From: Setophaga petechia
Lineage: Eukaryota; Chordata; Aves; Passeriformes; Parulidae
DNA: 64,000 bases
Assembly: GCA_024362935.1 (NCBI GenBank)
Contig: JANCRA010000019.1
Location: forward strand, 2,572,001-2,636,000
Direction of reading: 5' to 3'
In this document: positions 18,259-32,354 of the stretch, one piece after another
Layout: the number at the start of each line of letters is the position of its first letter
Position numbering within the stretch: the stretch's first letter is position 1
Notes under the pieces: generated by a model
What the model was told of the DNA's origin: nothing
The model's input: only the letters and a program-made list of their open reading frames with translations
Database searches by the model: none
Translations under genes and position numbers: made by a program

Positions 18259-19437
18259 TGCTTCTGATTTGGGAGGCACTGGAGGTGGAGGTAGGGAAAC
18301 ATCTGAAGACTTCGTGGTTGTTCCGATAGTTGCAGGCACAGGAAGAGGCGCGGTACCACACTTTGATCGGAAGGACCCTCTGTAGTTGTCACACTTGTTC
18401 TTCTCACTTAGCGAGCATGAGAGAGGCTGATCACCACCCTTTCCAGACCCTTGGTCCAACCAGAGCTCTTCGTAAGGAAGCTCCGGTTTCGTGGGCAGAA
18501 ACATGGATTCTTCGCTAACTTCAGGGAAAAGGTAATCACTGCCACTGTCCCCCGACTCCTGGTACTGAAGAGCATCGTGAGAGAACAGGGCCCACTCGTT
18601 GCACAAGTCCCTGCAGCCGTGGAGGTTCACCTCGCTGTTCCCATGCAGGTTGTTGCCGTAGACACACACGGAGAGCCGGTGGAAGGACTGCGTGAGCTCG
18701 TCCCGCGCGTAGCTGAGGGAGTTGGGCACGTGGCTGTGTCCCGCGCACCGGCTCTTCTTCGGGCTCTTGCAGTCGTCGTTCCAGTCAGTCTTCACATCCC
18801 GCACGGCACGCGAATACTCGTCTATGTCAAACTGCTCCTGGCATATATTAAACCAGTGCTGGATGAGGGGCTCGTGCCACAGCTCCCCCTTCACCACGCT
18901 ATCGGGTAGAATAAATTTCGGAAGTGTCAAGTGCAAGGGAAAATGCATGGGAATGATTTTGTTTCCACGAAGCACGCAGCAAACTACCACAGTCTTGGTC
19001 TGAATGTTGACAAACTTGTACCTGTGTCCCTCACGGATGAAATGCAGGTCATAAGGGTTTCTTGGTGTAGGACTTGGCACAGTCACGTTCACAGGCAGCC
19101 TGGTTTTTTCTACTATATTGCGAATCGTATGCTCGCCTTCTTGCATCTGCACCTCCAGTGGGCTGCGGGTGCTGAACTTGCCCTTACACTGGAAAGGGAG
19201 ACTGATGCTCTCATTGGTCCTGTGGTTCATGCAGATGAGGCAGGGCATTTTGCCTCTGCCTAGCTTACTAATTGAATTAAGCTTTCCGATTTTTTTGAAG
19301 ATGGTGTTGAGCCGTGACTTCTCCTTAGAAGATTTTGCATAAAGGATTTCTGCTTGCCCCATTAAAGTGAGCTCATCCCCAGTACTAAGGGTAATGTTGT
19401 AAACTTCAGTGTCTTCATTGCATTCACCTGAAGCTAC
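18259..19437 (-). CDS. GAREM1: GAREM1 coding exon 4 (rest of CABIT domain, Tyr453, first PxxP motif)
   Basis: Large 1179-bp exon, 393 codons, both splice phases 0. The acceptor is TTTTGCAG before 19437 and the donor is GTAAGT at 18258-18253. It starts VASGECNEDTE and ends PVPPKSEA. About the first 200 residues complete the CABIT domain. A basic stretch, KSPKKSR, follows, then an acidic and serine-rich linker. Codon 322 of the exon is the tyrosine in LPYEELW. With V at 132, as in the human protein, this is exactly residue 453, matching the reported phospho-Tyr453 (linked to SHP2 binding; family knowledge). A run of four prolines then VPPK near the end is a typical SH3 ligand for GRB2. The open frame continues 15 codons past the donor, then stops. 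The part of the exon at 18541-18830 is unusually CpG-rich. Antisense open frames across this exon are shadows. Confidence 0.97.
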
Positions 19438-21569
19438 CTGCAAAATAATAATGAAAAATTTGATTTTCCTCCAATGAAGACAATACTTTAAATCACATGA
19501 AAACTCTTGAGACTATGTATTGGAAAACTTTAAAGTAGCTTTATTTGAACAGCTGACTGGTCAAGTGCAAGGTGTTTAAGCTGAAGTAACCTTTTAAAAT
19601 TGTTCAGCTCATTCTTGCATCTTACTTGAGAGGAAAGAGCCACCTGAAATTGCCAAAGAAGGCATGAGAACAAACATAACCATAATCAGAAAGGGCAAAT
19701 CCACCTATCCCAGCAGTTCAAATAGCCACTTGTGTCATTCAGCTATGACAGACTTTGTCTGGATTCCCTCAGGTATCTTTTCCCACCTTTGTTTTTGCTG
19801 TTTGTTAGAACTTATTTGCCAGACTCTTGAGGGAAACAAATGTCTTTTACCATCTTTAGCTCCCTGAGGAGCAGAAAAGGTGATCTCATCATTACAGATG
19901 AAGCATATCCCTTTGATATAATTTTTTCCAGGCTAGGGGGAATGACAGATGACATTTATTCCGTGAAGGAGAAATCAAGAATATCGGTCTATCCCACATG
20001 CCTAACTCACCCCCCTTCTTTGCTCTCCTAGTCATAGACTTCCTTCCTCATTTTTTGATCGTAATTGCAATTTAAGAGATTAAACAACATATGCACAGCC
20101 ATGTGTGAGCGTTTCTAGTATGGAAATTGTACCAGGAAAAAACCCCCAACAAAACAGATGTCCAAGGCTCATTTGCTTCTGAAGTTATTTCCTTATGACT
20201 GAAATAACTCTTTATAGACAAGACTGCTCTGCCTCATATTTGAGTGGTTTCATGTGAAAAGCCCTTTTCAGGGACCTAACAGAACCCACCCAATTCTTTG
20301 GTAGCAGCAGATCCCTACTCATAAATGAAAGTGCACCAGATAAACACTACTGGTCTGTTATAGACCATTTTATTTGCTTTTTATTTGAGAAACTGAACAT
20401 ACTAAAGAAATTGCCAATGAAAACATATGCTAAAATTGTATATCCCTTCCTCACCTCCAAAATCCCTAAAGACTTCATGGACTTGAGTGAAGTTCAAACT
20501 CCAAGCTTCAAACCCTGGTATCATCACACAACTGCACGAAATCAAAGCTGTAATTCCAGTAAGTCAATAACTGACAAGCACAGTGAATAATGCTTCCTCT
20601 CCTAAGACATGACCTGCAATCCCTCCAGATTTGCAGAACTGTGATTATTTTCTGCATGCCAGAATTGCAGTTGCACAGGCGGCTCAGGCGAGGTGCACCG
20701 CCTTAGCACTTCAGGCTCAGGGCTTCCGGAGAGGAAGTCATTCAAACCCTGAATTATCTAAACAAACACTAATTGGTCTAATCCAGGAAACCACTAGGGT
20801 TTATGGTACGTAATACTCACTCACAGTTTGCACCAGTGGCCTGGCAGCATTTGAAACACCACGACATGAAATGAAAGCACTGGAGGCTCTTTTGCCGATA
20901 AGGCCCATGTGATGTTCATTGCTGGTTTCTCCTCACACTGTCACAGAGTGCTGCATTGGAGCTGCAGCCACACAGCCCTGCCTTTGAGGGGCTGATAAGG
21001 GCTAAGGACACACAGGGCTCTGTGCCTGTACCATGCAATCTCCCCCTTCTCTTTCTGAGAGGGTGTTTTCTCTAGGAATATTCGTTTCTAGAATCAACAA
21101 GTCCCTGCAAATGGCTGCTTTGACAATGTTGGACTTTTCACTTGATGCTGCACCATCACAGCTTTTCCTCGCTACTTGTGGGACACTGTCTGGAGCAAGG
21201 CAGGAGTCACAACCTGCAGCTGTGGGAGCTCCTCCTCAGCTAACTTACAGTTCCCTGGTGATCCACAAACAAACAAGCCACTGTAGGAGGAAGCGGTGGG
21301 TCAGATGTGAAACACAGAGGTAACTAAATGGTTGAGCTTTACAATGAGGGTCTTGTGGAGCAGCTACTAATTGATGCCACCCACTTCAACCAGCCAAATA
21401 GCAAATGGGCTTTTAAAGTCAACTGACACACTTAGAGACAAATTTATTTTCAATTAACAACATTGGAGAACATTTTTTTCATTGTTAAAAAAATACAGTC
21501 ACAGGACCATTGCAGGTGAAATAAGGCTGAATTTAACCCTCAATCTGTGTACAGATGGGGGAACGAGAC

Positions 21570-22190
21570 ACTGGAGAGCAGCAGAGTAGAAAGAGACCTG
21601 GGATGATGGCAAGTTGAACATGAGTCAGCAGCGCCCTGGCAGCCAGGAGAGACAACTGTGTTCTGGGGTGCATCAGGCACAGCACTGCCAGCATCAGGCA
21701 AGGGAGGGGATTGTCCTCTCTGCTCTGATCTGGGGCGGCCTCACCTTGAGTGCTGGGGGCAGTTTTGAGTGCCACAATGTAAAAAAGACATGAAGCTCTC
21801 AGAGAGCATCCAAAGGATGGCCATGAGGATGGTGAAGGGCTTTGAGGAGACCTCACTGCAGTTACATCTTCCTCACGAGGTGAAGAGCAGGGGCAGCCAC
21901 TGATTTCTTCTCTGTGTGACAGGAGCTCAAGGCCTGAAGTTGTGTCAGGGGAGGTTTAGGTTGGATATCAGGAAAAGGCTTTTCACCCAGAGGGTGTTTG
22001 GGCACTGGAACAGGATCCCCAAGGATGTGGTCACAGCACCAAGCCTGACAAAAGTTCAAGAAGCATTTGGACAGTGCTCTCAGGCACATGGTGCAATTCT
22101 TGGGGTGTCCTGTGCAAGGCAAAGAATTGGATTTTATTTTCCTCATGGGCCCCTTCCAACTCAGTATATTCTATGATATTCTATGAAAAG
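21570..22190 (+). mobile_element. CR1 LINE fragment including end of ORF2
   Basis: About 620 bp of CR1. The 5' part (21590-21860) matches the degenerate end of the reverse-transcriptase ORF (AAGTTGAACATGAGTCAGCA, then GGGCGGCCTCACCTTGAGTG, then CATCCAAAGGATGGCCATGA). The 3' part matches the CR1 tail (GGGAGGTTTAGGTTGGATAT, GGCTTTTCACCCAGAGGGTG, GGGCACTGGAACAGG). It ends in two ATATTCTATGA units at about 22168-22187. The coding part is broken by stops and frameshifts. It lies antisense to GAREM1. The left boundary is approximate. Confidence 0.88.
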
Positions 22191-22774
22191 AAAGATGATG
22201 CCATAGTAGTAGTTAAGCATGCTGAGAAAAATACTGTTCTGCATTCTTTCTTCTAAACAAAAATATAAAGTGTCAGTTGCTGCTCAAAATTATAATAAAA
22301 CCAAAAACATGAAATTAAAAGTCTAAGACCTCAGAAATTTATCTAATAAATTCTACTTATGGTGATGTTAAGATTGCTGATACATCCCACTGGGCTGCCT
22401 ATACTTTAAAATTGGTAGGTAAATGGTAGGTAAATATATGTTCCAGCAAATTGGCAACAAAGATATACCATACATATCATATATATATCTCTCTCAAAAA
22501 ACATAACAGTGCACAGATACTGCTCAGCTTTTGTTCTGAAGATTACAAAGGTTAAGGATCATTAGGCTAAGTGATCCTTACTTTGTCCTTGTAGCAATGA
22601 CATATGAAAATCAGACTTGCTTTTCCTTGTTCAAACATTTCACTTTATCAACAGCCACAAAACTTACAGAAAAATCAACCAAGAGCCATGGACTCTAGCT
22701 TGGTTTTACACTGCCTTTGGTGAGCTTCACAGGGCCTCCAGAAGCCCAGGAATTAGTCATGCAGAGCATTTCCT

Positions 22775-23047
22775 AAGAACAGATGGGACAGGAGGAAATG
22801 GCCTCGAGTTGCACCGGGTGGGGGGTGTAGATTGGATATCCGGAATTTTTTTTTTACCAAAAGGGTTGTCATTCACTGGAACAGGCTTCCCAGGAAAGTG
22901 GTTGTGTCACCATTCCTGGAAGCATTTATAAGATGTGAAGACGTGGCACTTGGGGACATAGTTTACTGGTGGACTTGACAGTGCTGGGGTAATGGATGGA
23001 CTTGATGATCTCAAAGGTCTATTCTGACCTAAATGATTCTATGGTTC
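22775..23047 (+). mobile_element. CR1 LINE 3' fragment
   Basis: CR1 tail: AGGAAATGGCCTCGAGTTGC, TTGGATATCCGGAA, TTCACTGGAACAGGCTTCCC, CATTCCTGGAAGCATTTA, TGGACTTGATGATCTCAAAG, ending AAATGATTCTATGGTTCC. It is interrupted by a T10 run at about 22847-22856. Same orientation as the copy 600 bp upstream, but both have their own tail, so they are separate insertions. Confidence 0.88.
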
Positions 23048-26000
23048 CATGCCAAATAGTACACTTATAGACAACATGAAAGTGCATATCATAAATTATT
23101 CCTAGAAGGCAGAAGGGGTAGTCCCACATCAGCCTTATCTCCCTCTACCCTCTAAGCTTTCAGCACTGACCCAGCAGGATCTGCATCTTCACAACCCTGC
23201 TGAGACCATTCTCTGGGCCCCCTCTGCTTCCTGCAATGCAGCTGCTGCTGGGGTGAAGCAGAGCCCTAAACTGTTTCAGACACTTGGACCTGCTAGTGGC
23301 AGGTCCCAGCTGGTGAATGTGACACAGCATATCCCTGGTATATGATGGACTCGAGACAGCAGTGCACAGTGGCAGAGTTAAGGTGGTCCAGATCACAGAC
23401 TAGTTCAGAAATAATCATACATTTTTGTGGTAAACTCCTAAAGTCTCATAATAATTCTGGAAAAGAGGTAACCACTACAGAAGGCAGAAAACACCCAAGA
23501 GGCTTTCATTCAGCTGCATCACACATGCAAGGAGGGCTTTATACATTTTAACAATGTTTCGTGCAGTGTAAGAACTCCTGCAGTTTTCCTTTGCACTCGC
23601 CCCTCTTCTGCTCTTCTCATCCAGTTTTCATTGGTAACAGGTGAGAATAACCAGTGACTCCAGCTTTGTGAAAGAGGCAGTGCTTGCCACACTACACTCC
23701 CAGTGCCATCTAGGAATCAGGAGTAGATATTCAAGCTGAAAAATGAATGCAGAAGACCCACAGATCCAGAACTTCCTCCGTGTTGTACTTGCCTTCTCCC
23801 TTCTGACTGCCAGCTGTTAATCCATACTATCTGTTCACTGCTGATGCCAGGATGGTAAGCAGAAAGTTTACAGGCATACAGACGCCTTGCCAAACACACT
23901 GCAAAACTGCAGTGGTCTAAGTCACTATAATATTTTATATTTTAAGATTCATGCAATTTCAGTAACATTGAAAAGTCATTGAAAAGTCTGCAGAAGACAC
24001 GCATCAGAAAAGCAAGGAACGATTACTTAGGAAACTGTTTTTTGGAAAAGCTCAGGTATAATCTTCCTTTTGCTTAAGGAAAGGCTAACTAGCAATAATA
24101 GATTTTGGTAACACCTGAGTCAATATGCTGTCTTGGACTCCAAATATTCTAATTTGTCATAGTTTGAAGCAGAAGTCTTTAATTGGACACATAAGAGCAC
24201 CTTTATAAAAATTATTTGTGGCTTTATATAGGTAGGTATTGCTACTAGACTTTATTAGAGTAATGCAAGCATTGCATTCACTTTAAAAATACAATTAGAA
24301 TTTTTTTTTTAATTGTTAGAGCTCTTTGTAACTGTGAAGTCTCTGATTCATAGCTACAGCATATGGTTTTTACTATTAGAGCCAAGGGACCAATTGTAGC
24401 ACTACACATATATTTAACAGATCATATATATTAGATATATATATTTTTTTACAGGTCACAAAAATTGGAAAAGATTTTTAAAATGTAAAACAGTGTCTTC
24501 AGGAGAGCTGTTAGCAGGAAAAAAAAAAGAGCAAACATTTCCAAGGAAATTGGCTAAATTCAGTGAGAAAGTATCCCATTTTTCTTTTAGAAATGTCTGT
24601 TTCCCAAGAGAGGATCAGCAAGTAAAAGTCTTCATGCATTTCCCTCTGGGATAAGAGGGACTTTGTCTAATTACTACATTAACAGCTGGCTTCAGTGCTC
24701 TTTAAGGAATGTCTCAAATAAATCGGTGATCTAAAACTGACCCAAAATGTGGCAGATAACACTGCAGAGCTGTAACATGGAGTGTCTCTTTCTGTGGGAT
24801 GCCAGGAGCTGCCAAGGCAGTGGCACTTGTCATCCAGGCTTCTTTTGGAGCAGGACCCCCCACAGGTACCTCAATGTAGGCACACAGCAGCAGCAGCTCT
24901 GCTTCCAGTGCTTCTCTTACTCAAGCCACCCAACCTTTTAACAGGAGGAAAAGAGGCAGCCACAGCACTGTAATGCCAATGCAAGACACCGAGGTGTCGA
25001 GCCCGTGTGTACCAGGGGCAAAGGGGAAAAAGAAAAAACACAAACTGCTTGGAGTTGACTCTTGCTGCTTTGTAAGGCTGGCATCAAGCCATAAGGCCAC
25101 TAAAGCACTAATTCTTGAGGTGAAGTATTATGAATTGCCTGACACTCTGGAGCCAAAATCTACACAGCACCTCATTTCAAGAAAGTCACTACTGCAGCAC
25201 TTAAGAATGTCACTGTAAGTTACAGCCTCCTATATATGTGCTTTATGGCAACTCAGGGTGAGTTTATCAGAGGCACCAGAATTACAATCAGGAAATCAAT
25301 TTTGCTCCACTGTACTGCATTACCATCTGCCAAAAAAAAAAACCAAAAAAACCCAACAAAAAATGGTGAAGTTTTCACTACAGATTTTTTTTCTGCCAAA
25401 ATGCACATTGTATGGGCCAACACAGTTAAATCATGGTGAAAAGAGGATTACATTAAAAATATTAACAAATCAGGTATCAAAAGTTCATATCAGTCATACA
25501 ATATCTTTGATAGGTAAGAAAAGAATCATTATAAGGCTAATTCTCTAACCCATTTATCCTTTCTAGAAAGTGTCTGCAAACAGCTTCACAGATTCTCCAG
25601 GGAGACCAAGTGATGTCTTCAGAAGTAAAATGTTATTCTGGAAGATCTGAAGGGTCCTGCTACACTAAGTGAGCTGGTTTTTAGAGTGAAGGAACTCCTA
25701 GTTTGTCTACTGTTCAATCTATCTGACAATACTGCTGTTTTTTTTAGGGAACTTCTTGTGAATTGCCTTCAGTATTATTTGGGGGGGAGGTGTGTGTTTG
25801 TTCCTTGTCTTGTTTTTAAGACCTGGTGCAAAGAGCTTCCTGGGTGTTTGTACACACTGCCATATGTATGAGACCAGAGCTGTCAAAAGCAGACATCTAC
25901 TGCTGTTGCTTCAGCAAAAGACAGGGTCCTGGGGTAGCTCAACATTCTAAGTATTTTGTTCCTAACAATAGAAAAAAAAATTCTTGTATTTGTAGCATAA

Positions 26001-28663
26001 TTCTGTAACATAAACAAAATCTTCTTCAATTATGCACTGAATGCTAATACAAAAAAGGTTCTCACCTATCTGGTCAGTGAAGAAAGGACAGAATGCCTCT
26101 ATTTTTTGATGAGGAAGAGATTAAACTATTGACTGAATGAAACTCACTTATCTCCAGAACACTCTAAATTACTGTGCCTGTAGATGCTGCTACCACTCGA
26201 AATGACCAAGTGGGTATCCAGTGCAGTACATATGACCAAAAAAGTTACTAAGTACTTTTAGCCATTGCAAAAGTTTTATTTAACCCAAAATTTTTGTTTG
26301 CTAATCTCTGAAAAGATACCACCTTTCCCTCCTAGTGGCACTTCCTTGCATGTATTAACAGCTGTTCTTCAGATACCCATCAGGTCCTCAACACCCTGCA
26401 TCAAAACACTGCCCAGAGAACCTGTCCAGCTGCAAAACCACAGGGAAGGAAGGGAGAACCATCTCCCCTGCTTTGCCAGGATAAGGTGGCTGATTTTCCC
26501 CTTTAATGACTATTACAGGAAGCAAAAATAAAGTAAACCCCTTGGAGATGATCTCACAGCCCATTTCAGTGAGAAGTTTGGAGAATGGCAGCGGAGTAGC
26601 TGTGAAATCCTGCTGGAACTGCCAAGGATTTACACTCAGGAGCAAGGTTCACACCAAGTGGAATCATCACCATGGTGTACTGGCACATGCAGGCACACCT
26701 CAACAAGCACAGACAAAAGAACAAAGTGACTGTCTGGTCACCTTGGAACTCTACAGGCTCCTTCTTCAAAAATTATCCGCTGAAGAGTTGAGTGTTTGGA
26801 ATAAGAAATAATTCCCAGACTTCAGAGCTCCTTCTCATCTTAAGTGCTTCATCAGATATTTTGGGCACTTTTTTTTTCTTTTTCTATTGGATTAGCTGCC
26901 TTCTGATACTCTCTTCGGAATTTAAACAGGCACGCTACATTGGACAGGAATCAACCGTACTTAGTATTCCTCCCTTTGCTCTAATCAGCTTGACAAAATC
27001 TCTCCCATATTAAAATTTTAGCGTACATAATTCTCTTGCATGTAAAGGGTTATTAAACACTTTAATAAATCCTGCTAAGTTCATTTATTTTTTGGAAGAT
27101 GATAACCTTGGAATAGACTTCTGTGAAACTGGAAAAACTGCCAAAAGGAATACTGCCAAGATAACTGTGTAACTAGGTTAAACCTGGATTATTACTACTG
27201 TTATTTACATTAAGGAGTATCACTATAAAACCTTTAAAAATGGATTTGATATCTAACAGAAAGCTTTGCTTATTTCTCAGTTTGCCACATATGAAAAAGA
27301 GTTTTAAAACCACTCATGGTAAACTCAAGACATGGCATTTTAGGTTTAAAGAGGCGTGTAGACAAATACTTTTTTGCACTAGAAAATCAAAGCTGCACAT
27401 TCTACTGTGCCATTCTCTTGGTTTGGTCATTGATCAAAAGAGAAATAACAGCACAACTCTGGATAAGGCTAGCATTCACAAGGATTTTTTCTGAGCAGAG
27501 ATAAAATTTTCTTGTTCCCTTGCCTAAATTTACAGAAGTGTTCCAACTTTCTCACCTAGCCTTCATTAATGAAAGCCTCTGTTTTACAGGCTCAGGTTAA
27601 TGCAGAGCACAAATGAAAACAACCTACTGTCTTGCAAGGCGTGAGTTTTAGTCACTGAGTAAATTAACTGATGAGCTCTTCCACTTACACCTATAAAAAC
27701 TGTGAACTAGCTGGTGTCTCCCAGCCTTAGCAGTGCAAGAAAGAGGAAAAAGCCATTAAAAGGTTGTTATACAAAGCCCAACCCGATACACAAAGGACCA
27801 GGAAATTCCAGGCTGGTTTTGCATCACCAGTATTAGCCAGTTTCCCCTGCAGGGTACACGATGTGGATCTCCACCACTGCACACCAGCTCTAGGATGCTC
27901 TTCTACCATTCTGAGATGGTGCTGCTGCTCAAACCAACCAGATAAGCCTGGAGACCATTCTGCTCTCACGGCAGAGCTGACCTACCTTGTGCAGTGTCAC
28001 ACGTGTGGGTAGGACAAAGAAGAACAAGCTGTGATTTCACTGTTTCGTGCCCCTGCACTGCAGCATGTTTGGTGATAGCAAACCCTCTCATGGGATCAGT
28101 GACCCTTTCATGAGCCCAAGAGCTGTACACAAACAAACACACACATACACACAGAGAACAACTGTGTCTTTTTAGTTTGGTGTGGTTTTTTTGGGTTTTT
28201 TTTTGGTTTTTTTTAAATTTTATTCACAATAGTATTTAGCTGCAGTAATTTTGGGACAAGCAACCTCATCATTTCACCCTGCGTGCTCTCTGAGAAAGAG
28301 GCTTTCTGGAGAGGGATTTGAGCAGCTGCTGCTTAGCAGAGAATGAAATTCAGACTGCTGGAGGGGGAGGAGGAAGGGGACAACAAACAACATTTGTTTA
28401 AAATCTGGCAGGAGCATCCTAATTAGATGAATTATTGAATGGATCATCAGGATTGCTCCCCAAAGTGCCATAGGGCAGGAGAGCCCTTAGAGGACGTGTT
28501 GATTTAAGACTGCAGAAATGATCCCAAAGAGCACCATCACCGAATGTGGAACACTAAAGACTCGTTTGTCTCAAAAATCACACTTCCCACTCAGCGCCGC
28601 TGCTCACTTGCCATGTATATAAAGGTTGCAACAGTTAATCATTTAGACAGGGACAAATATTTA

Positions 28664-28843
<180 letters not shown>

Positions 28844-30552
28844 TTATATTGGACAACTGTCACTGTGGCAACTACTGGCTCAACTTCTGCACCATTTTGC
28901 TCGGTCAATTTTTCCAGTTATTAGCAACCAAACAAGAAGAAGAAAGATTGTAGAGTCTCCTGAACCTGCCATGAAATCCACCCACTTTCACTGGCTTGGA
29001 ATGAAAAGAACATGTGGCAGCCAAAGTGAAATTAAAAAAGATTGGTTTATCACATGCTCTCTAGAAATAGTAAATAATTATGCAGGCATTTGCATTTGTG
29101 TACTTAATTCAGCGTCATAGTATCTGTACAGATAGCACTTTTGGGCCTTTAATATTAAAAGTTTTACAGAAAGAAACCACATCTACAAAATCCCAAAACA
29201 ATAAACATAAGGAGTTTGGGTTTGTTTTTAGCATCATCAAACAGCAGGCTAAACCTAAGCCCTTTTACCCCTGGGCTTCCCTAAGAATGGAACAGCATCT
29301 AACTTTCCTAATGATAAACTGAACCCTTTGAGAACTTTAGCTAACATAAGATATTAAACCACACACATTTAAAACTCTTTTGAAGGTGTCTGCCTTCAGA
29401 AGAGCATGAGAAAGAAGTGTTTCTTGCTAATTTTACCTCCCCCCAGCATGAAAACTTTGGCTATTTTCTATCTCTTGTAAAAGGCAAGAACTAACATGGA
29501 GGGAGCCACCCCAGGCAGACCTGCCAGCGACAGCCAGGCACATCAATCACCTGTGTGCACTATGAACACAAGTTTTAAAACTTTATTTTATAAATACAGA
29601 GATAAGAAAAGTTTAGACAGTTTACTGTTTGCATGACTTAAGCTTAAAATCAGTGGAGTGATCTTTCCAAATTTAGAAATGGTAACTACTACTAAGTTAA
29701 AGGCTGGTCTCAGCAAGACTTGATGTAAAAAACAACTTTAGAAAATGAGAAAAAGGTTGAATAAAATCTATGGTTGGAGCAGCTCCTGTAAATCACATTT
29801 TAAAATTTGCAATGCATGCACAGGATTATTGTTCCCAAATAGTGCTAAACTTCATTAAAATACATCCAGTATGTGAGGATGTCAGCCACCTACAGAAATA
29901 TTTTCTCACTCCTTCAGCATTCTTGTGCTCAGCACCCTGCTGCCCCTTTACATCCCATCAGACTTGAGACTTCTGTGACACACTGGGAGAACTCACCCAC
30001 ACTGAACTATTTCAGGCCACACAACAGCAGAAGACCATGCAAACTCAGCGAGTCCTGGCATCCATGAGAGAGCTGTCCTGCCCCTGCCAGGTGTGTGCAC
30101 ACACATGTACCAACCCACCCACCCCTCAGGAGAGGTGCCAGAGCAAGAGGCTCAGTGCTGCTGCCCATCCTCAGCTGTACCTGCTGCCAGGGGCACAGCC
30201 TTTTAATCAGTATGTTAAGAGCTCTGTGGCTGTAGCCCTGAAAATCAACTTGCAAGGCAGAGGACTTCCTTTTACATCCTTCCATACGTTTTGTCTTTCT
30301 AAAGTGATCATGGTAACTTTGAAGTACTATCAGCAGGGTAACTACATGCTGGTATTTCTCATTTCAGGACTATTTTTCCAGTGTTTTAGTAACCTTCATT
30401 ATGCTTCCTAAAATCAGTTGACTTTTCCCAACTTTGCGTCTGCTTCAGGACATGCTATGATGTGACATTCAACCAAGGCAATTAATGTACTTTGGAGACC
30501 AGCACTGGGTAGAAGCCACAGGAATTTTGGTCTGACCTGAGGAAGCCCTTCC

Positions 30553-30680
30553 TATAGTGTACAACAGCAGGAATGGCTTCTCTGGGTCAGACCACAGGTC
30601 TGCCTCATGCAGCATTCCACCTTAGACAGGAGTAAGCAACAGCAGTGTAAGCAGGTTGGAGTTAATGCACAGTTAGCAAT
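30553..30680 (+). mobile_element. Possible ancient amniote CR1/L3-like remnant
   Basis: Contains TCTCTGGGTCAGACCACAGG followed by TCTGCCTCATGCAGCATTCC. This resembles the GGGTCAGACCAAAGGTCCAT... core that recurs in reptile and bird genomes in old LINE-derived repeats. The match is short and diverged, and the family name is from memory. Confidence 0.35.
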
Positions 30681-32314
30681 ACTACCCAGAATCTCCTTCC
30701 CAGTTCTCAGAGGAACTCATGGCTGAAGGATGAGTGCCAGTGCAGGGAAGGGGTATTGGGCTTAGCAGCCCCAGAGGTTTTCTCCCCACTAAATTTGTTT
30801 AATTGCTTACTGATGGTATACTTTCATTGTAGACATACCCTCTTATCTGGAGAAATTTTCACCAATTCTTTTTCCACAAACTTTAGAGTACCTCTGGGAT
30901 TAAGACTACAAACTGTAGGAATGATAAAGCTATACCTGGCAGACAGTATGGGTAGCCACAGGAAACCTGGCAGCAGACGAGCATTTGGAAAATGCTTCAC
31001 ATACTCAATAGAACCTGAATTCTCCAGCCTGTCTGCTTTGAGCCCTTTTGGGTGCAAAGCAATAGAGGGGCCAGGCAGCCAACACCTTTGGGCTAAGGGA
31101 ATCTGAAAAATTAGCAGTAAGCTGCTCAGTTAACTGGTGCTGGGAAGTGTGTTATGACTGATGCCAAAGCATGCACATGGAGACGAAGAGAGAGCTGTGC
31201 TTTTCCATCCCCAGTCTGCCACAGACCATGAAAATCCTGTCTTAAGAATTTCCCTTTCAGCCACAGCCTGACCAAGAGGAAGATGCATTCCCTGGCTGAA
31301 CAGGTCCTTTCCCTCACAGGCACCCCACTTTCCTCTAAAAGAACCTGAGGAGTGGGGAAGATGAGTGAAGTCAGGTGCCCTTGTGCATGGAGTCAGGACG
31401 TGCCAAGACATCGTGTAGGAGCAGAGACTATGAGCTGCACCAGGGAGCATCTGACAGCACAGAAAAACCACTACTCTAAAGCACAGAGCCAGTAGATGTA
31501 CTTCAGATAGTCACTAAGAGCAGGATGCTCTGAAATTTAACAGATGTCACACAGTGTTCCTTCACCATGGGCTGACCTAAGGCTGTGTTTATTTTTGATT
31601 GTTATCCTCTTTGACTACTGACACAGCCATTGGGAAGCAGCCATAACTGATTGTCCAGTTTGGGATCCAGGGGTCTGATTTGCAGGATTCTTGGCTGTGG
31701 CTACCACTTGAGGCAAGCTGTGATTAGAGTTTTTAATGACAAAAAAACCCCAAACTCAAACCACAGCAAGTTTAGGTCATCTTAGACAGATCTAAACTCA
31801 GTGGAGTTACTTCTGATTTGATACTCCATGCTTATGCACAGAACTGAGGTGAATATGATATTGCATGGAAGCTAAATATTTTTTTGGAACTGCGGTATAC
31901 TGCAGTAATAAAATTTTATTAGTTCAGAAAGAAATTGAGAATTCTCACTTCAGAGTGGGAACTGAGTTGGCCACAGTAACAAAGCATGAATTCACATGAA
32001 CAAGGAAAGAAAACAAAATACTGAATAGTAATACATGATATGAACAATACTCATCCAGGCCTTTGAATGAGACAGTGGTCTTTAATTCTAGGTTCTCTAG
32101 TTACTCTGTTTGGAAGCATAATAATACTATTTTTCTATGACTGTTATATATTTAACAACAGTGAATCTGGTAGCAGGACAAGGCCAGTTATTACTCCTTG
32201 CAACCCAAAGTTCTACAAAAAAAGTCACAAATTCCTCAACATAGAACAAACGCTTTAGGCTGTGTGCAACTGGGAGCAGAGTCTGCTCTTTACTGCAGAA
32301 TTACACATTCCTGC

Positions 32315-32354
32315 AAAAAAAAAAAGGAAAAAAGAAAAAAAGAAAAAAAGAAAA
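32315..32354 (+). repeat. Purine (A-rich) low-complexity tract
   Basis: Forty bases of A with scattered G and no pyrimidines. Simple low-complexity DNA; no mobile element with a matching body was recognised beside it. Confidence 0.8.

Noticed and set aside
18451..18909. 152-codon open frame on the plus strand opposite GAREM1 exon 4
   Set aside because: Antisense shadow of a conserved, GC-rich coding exon; no splice or family evidence of its own.
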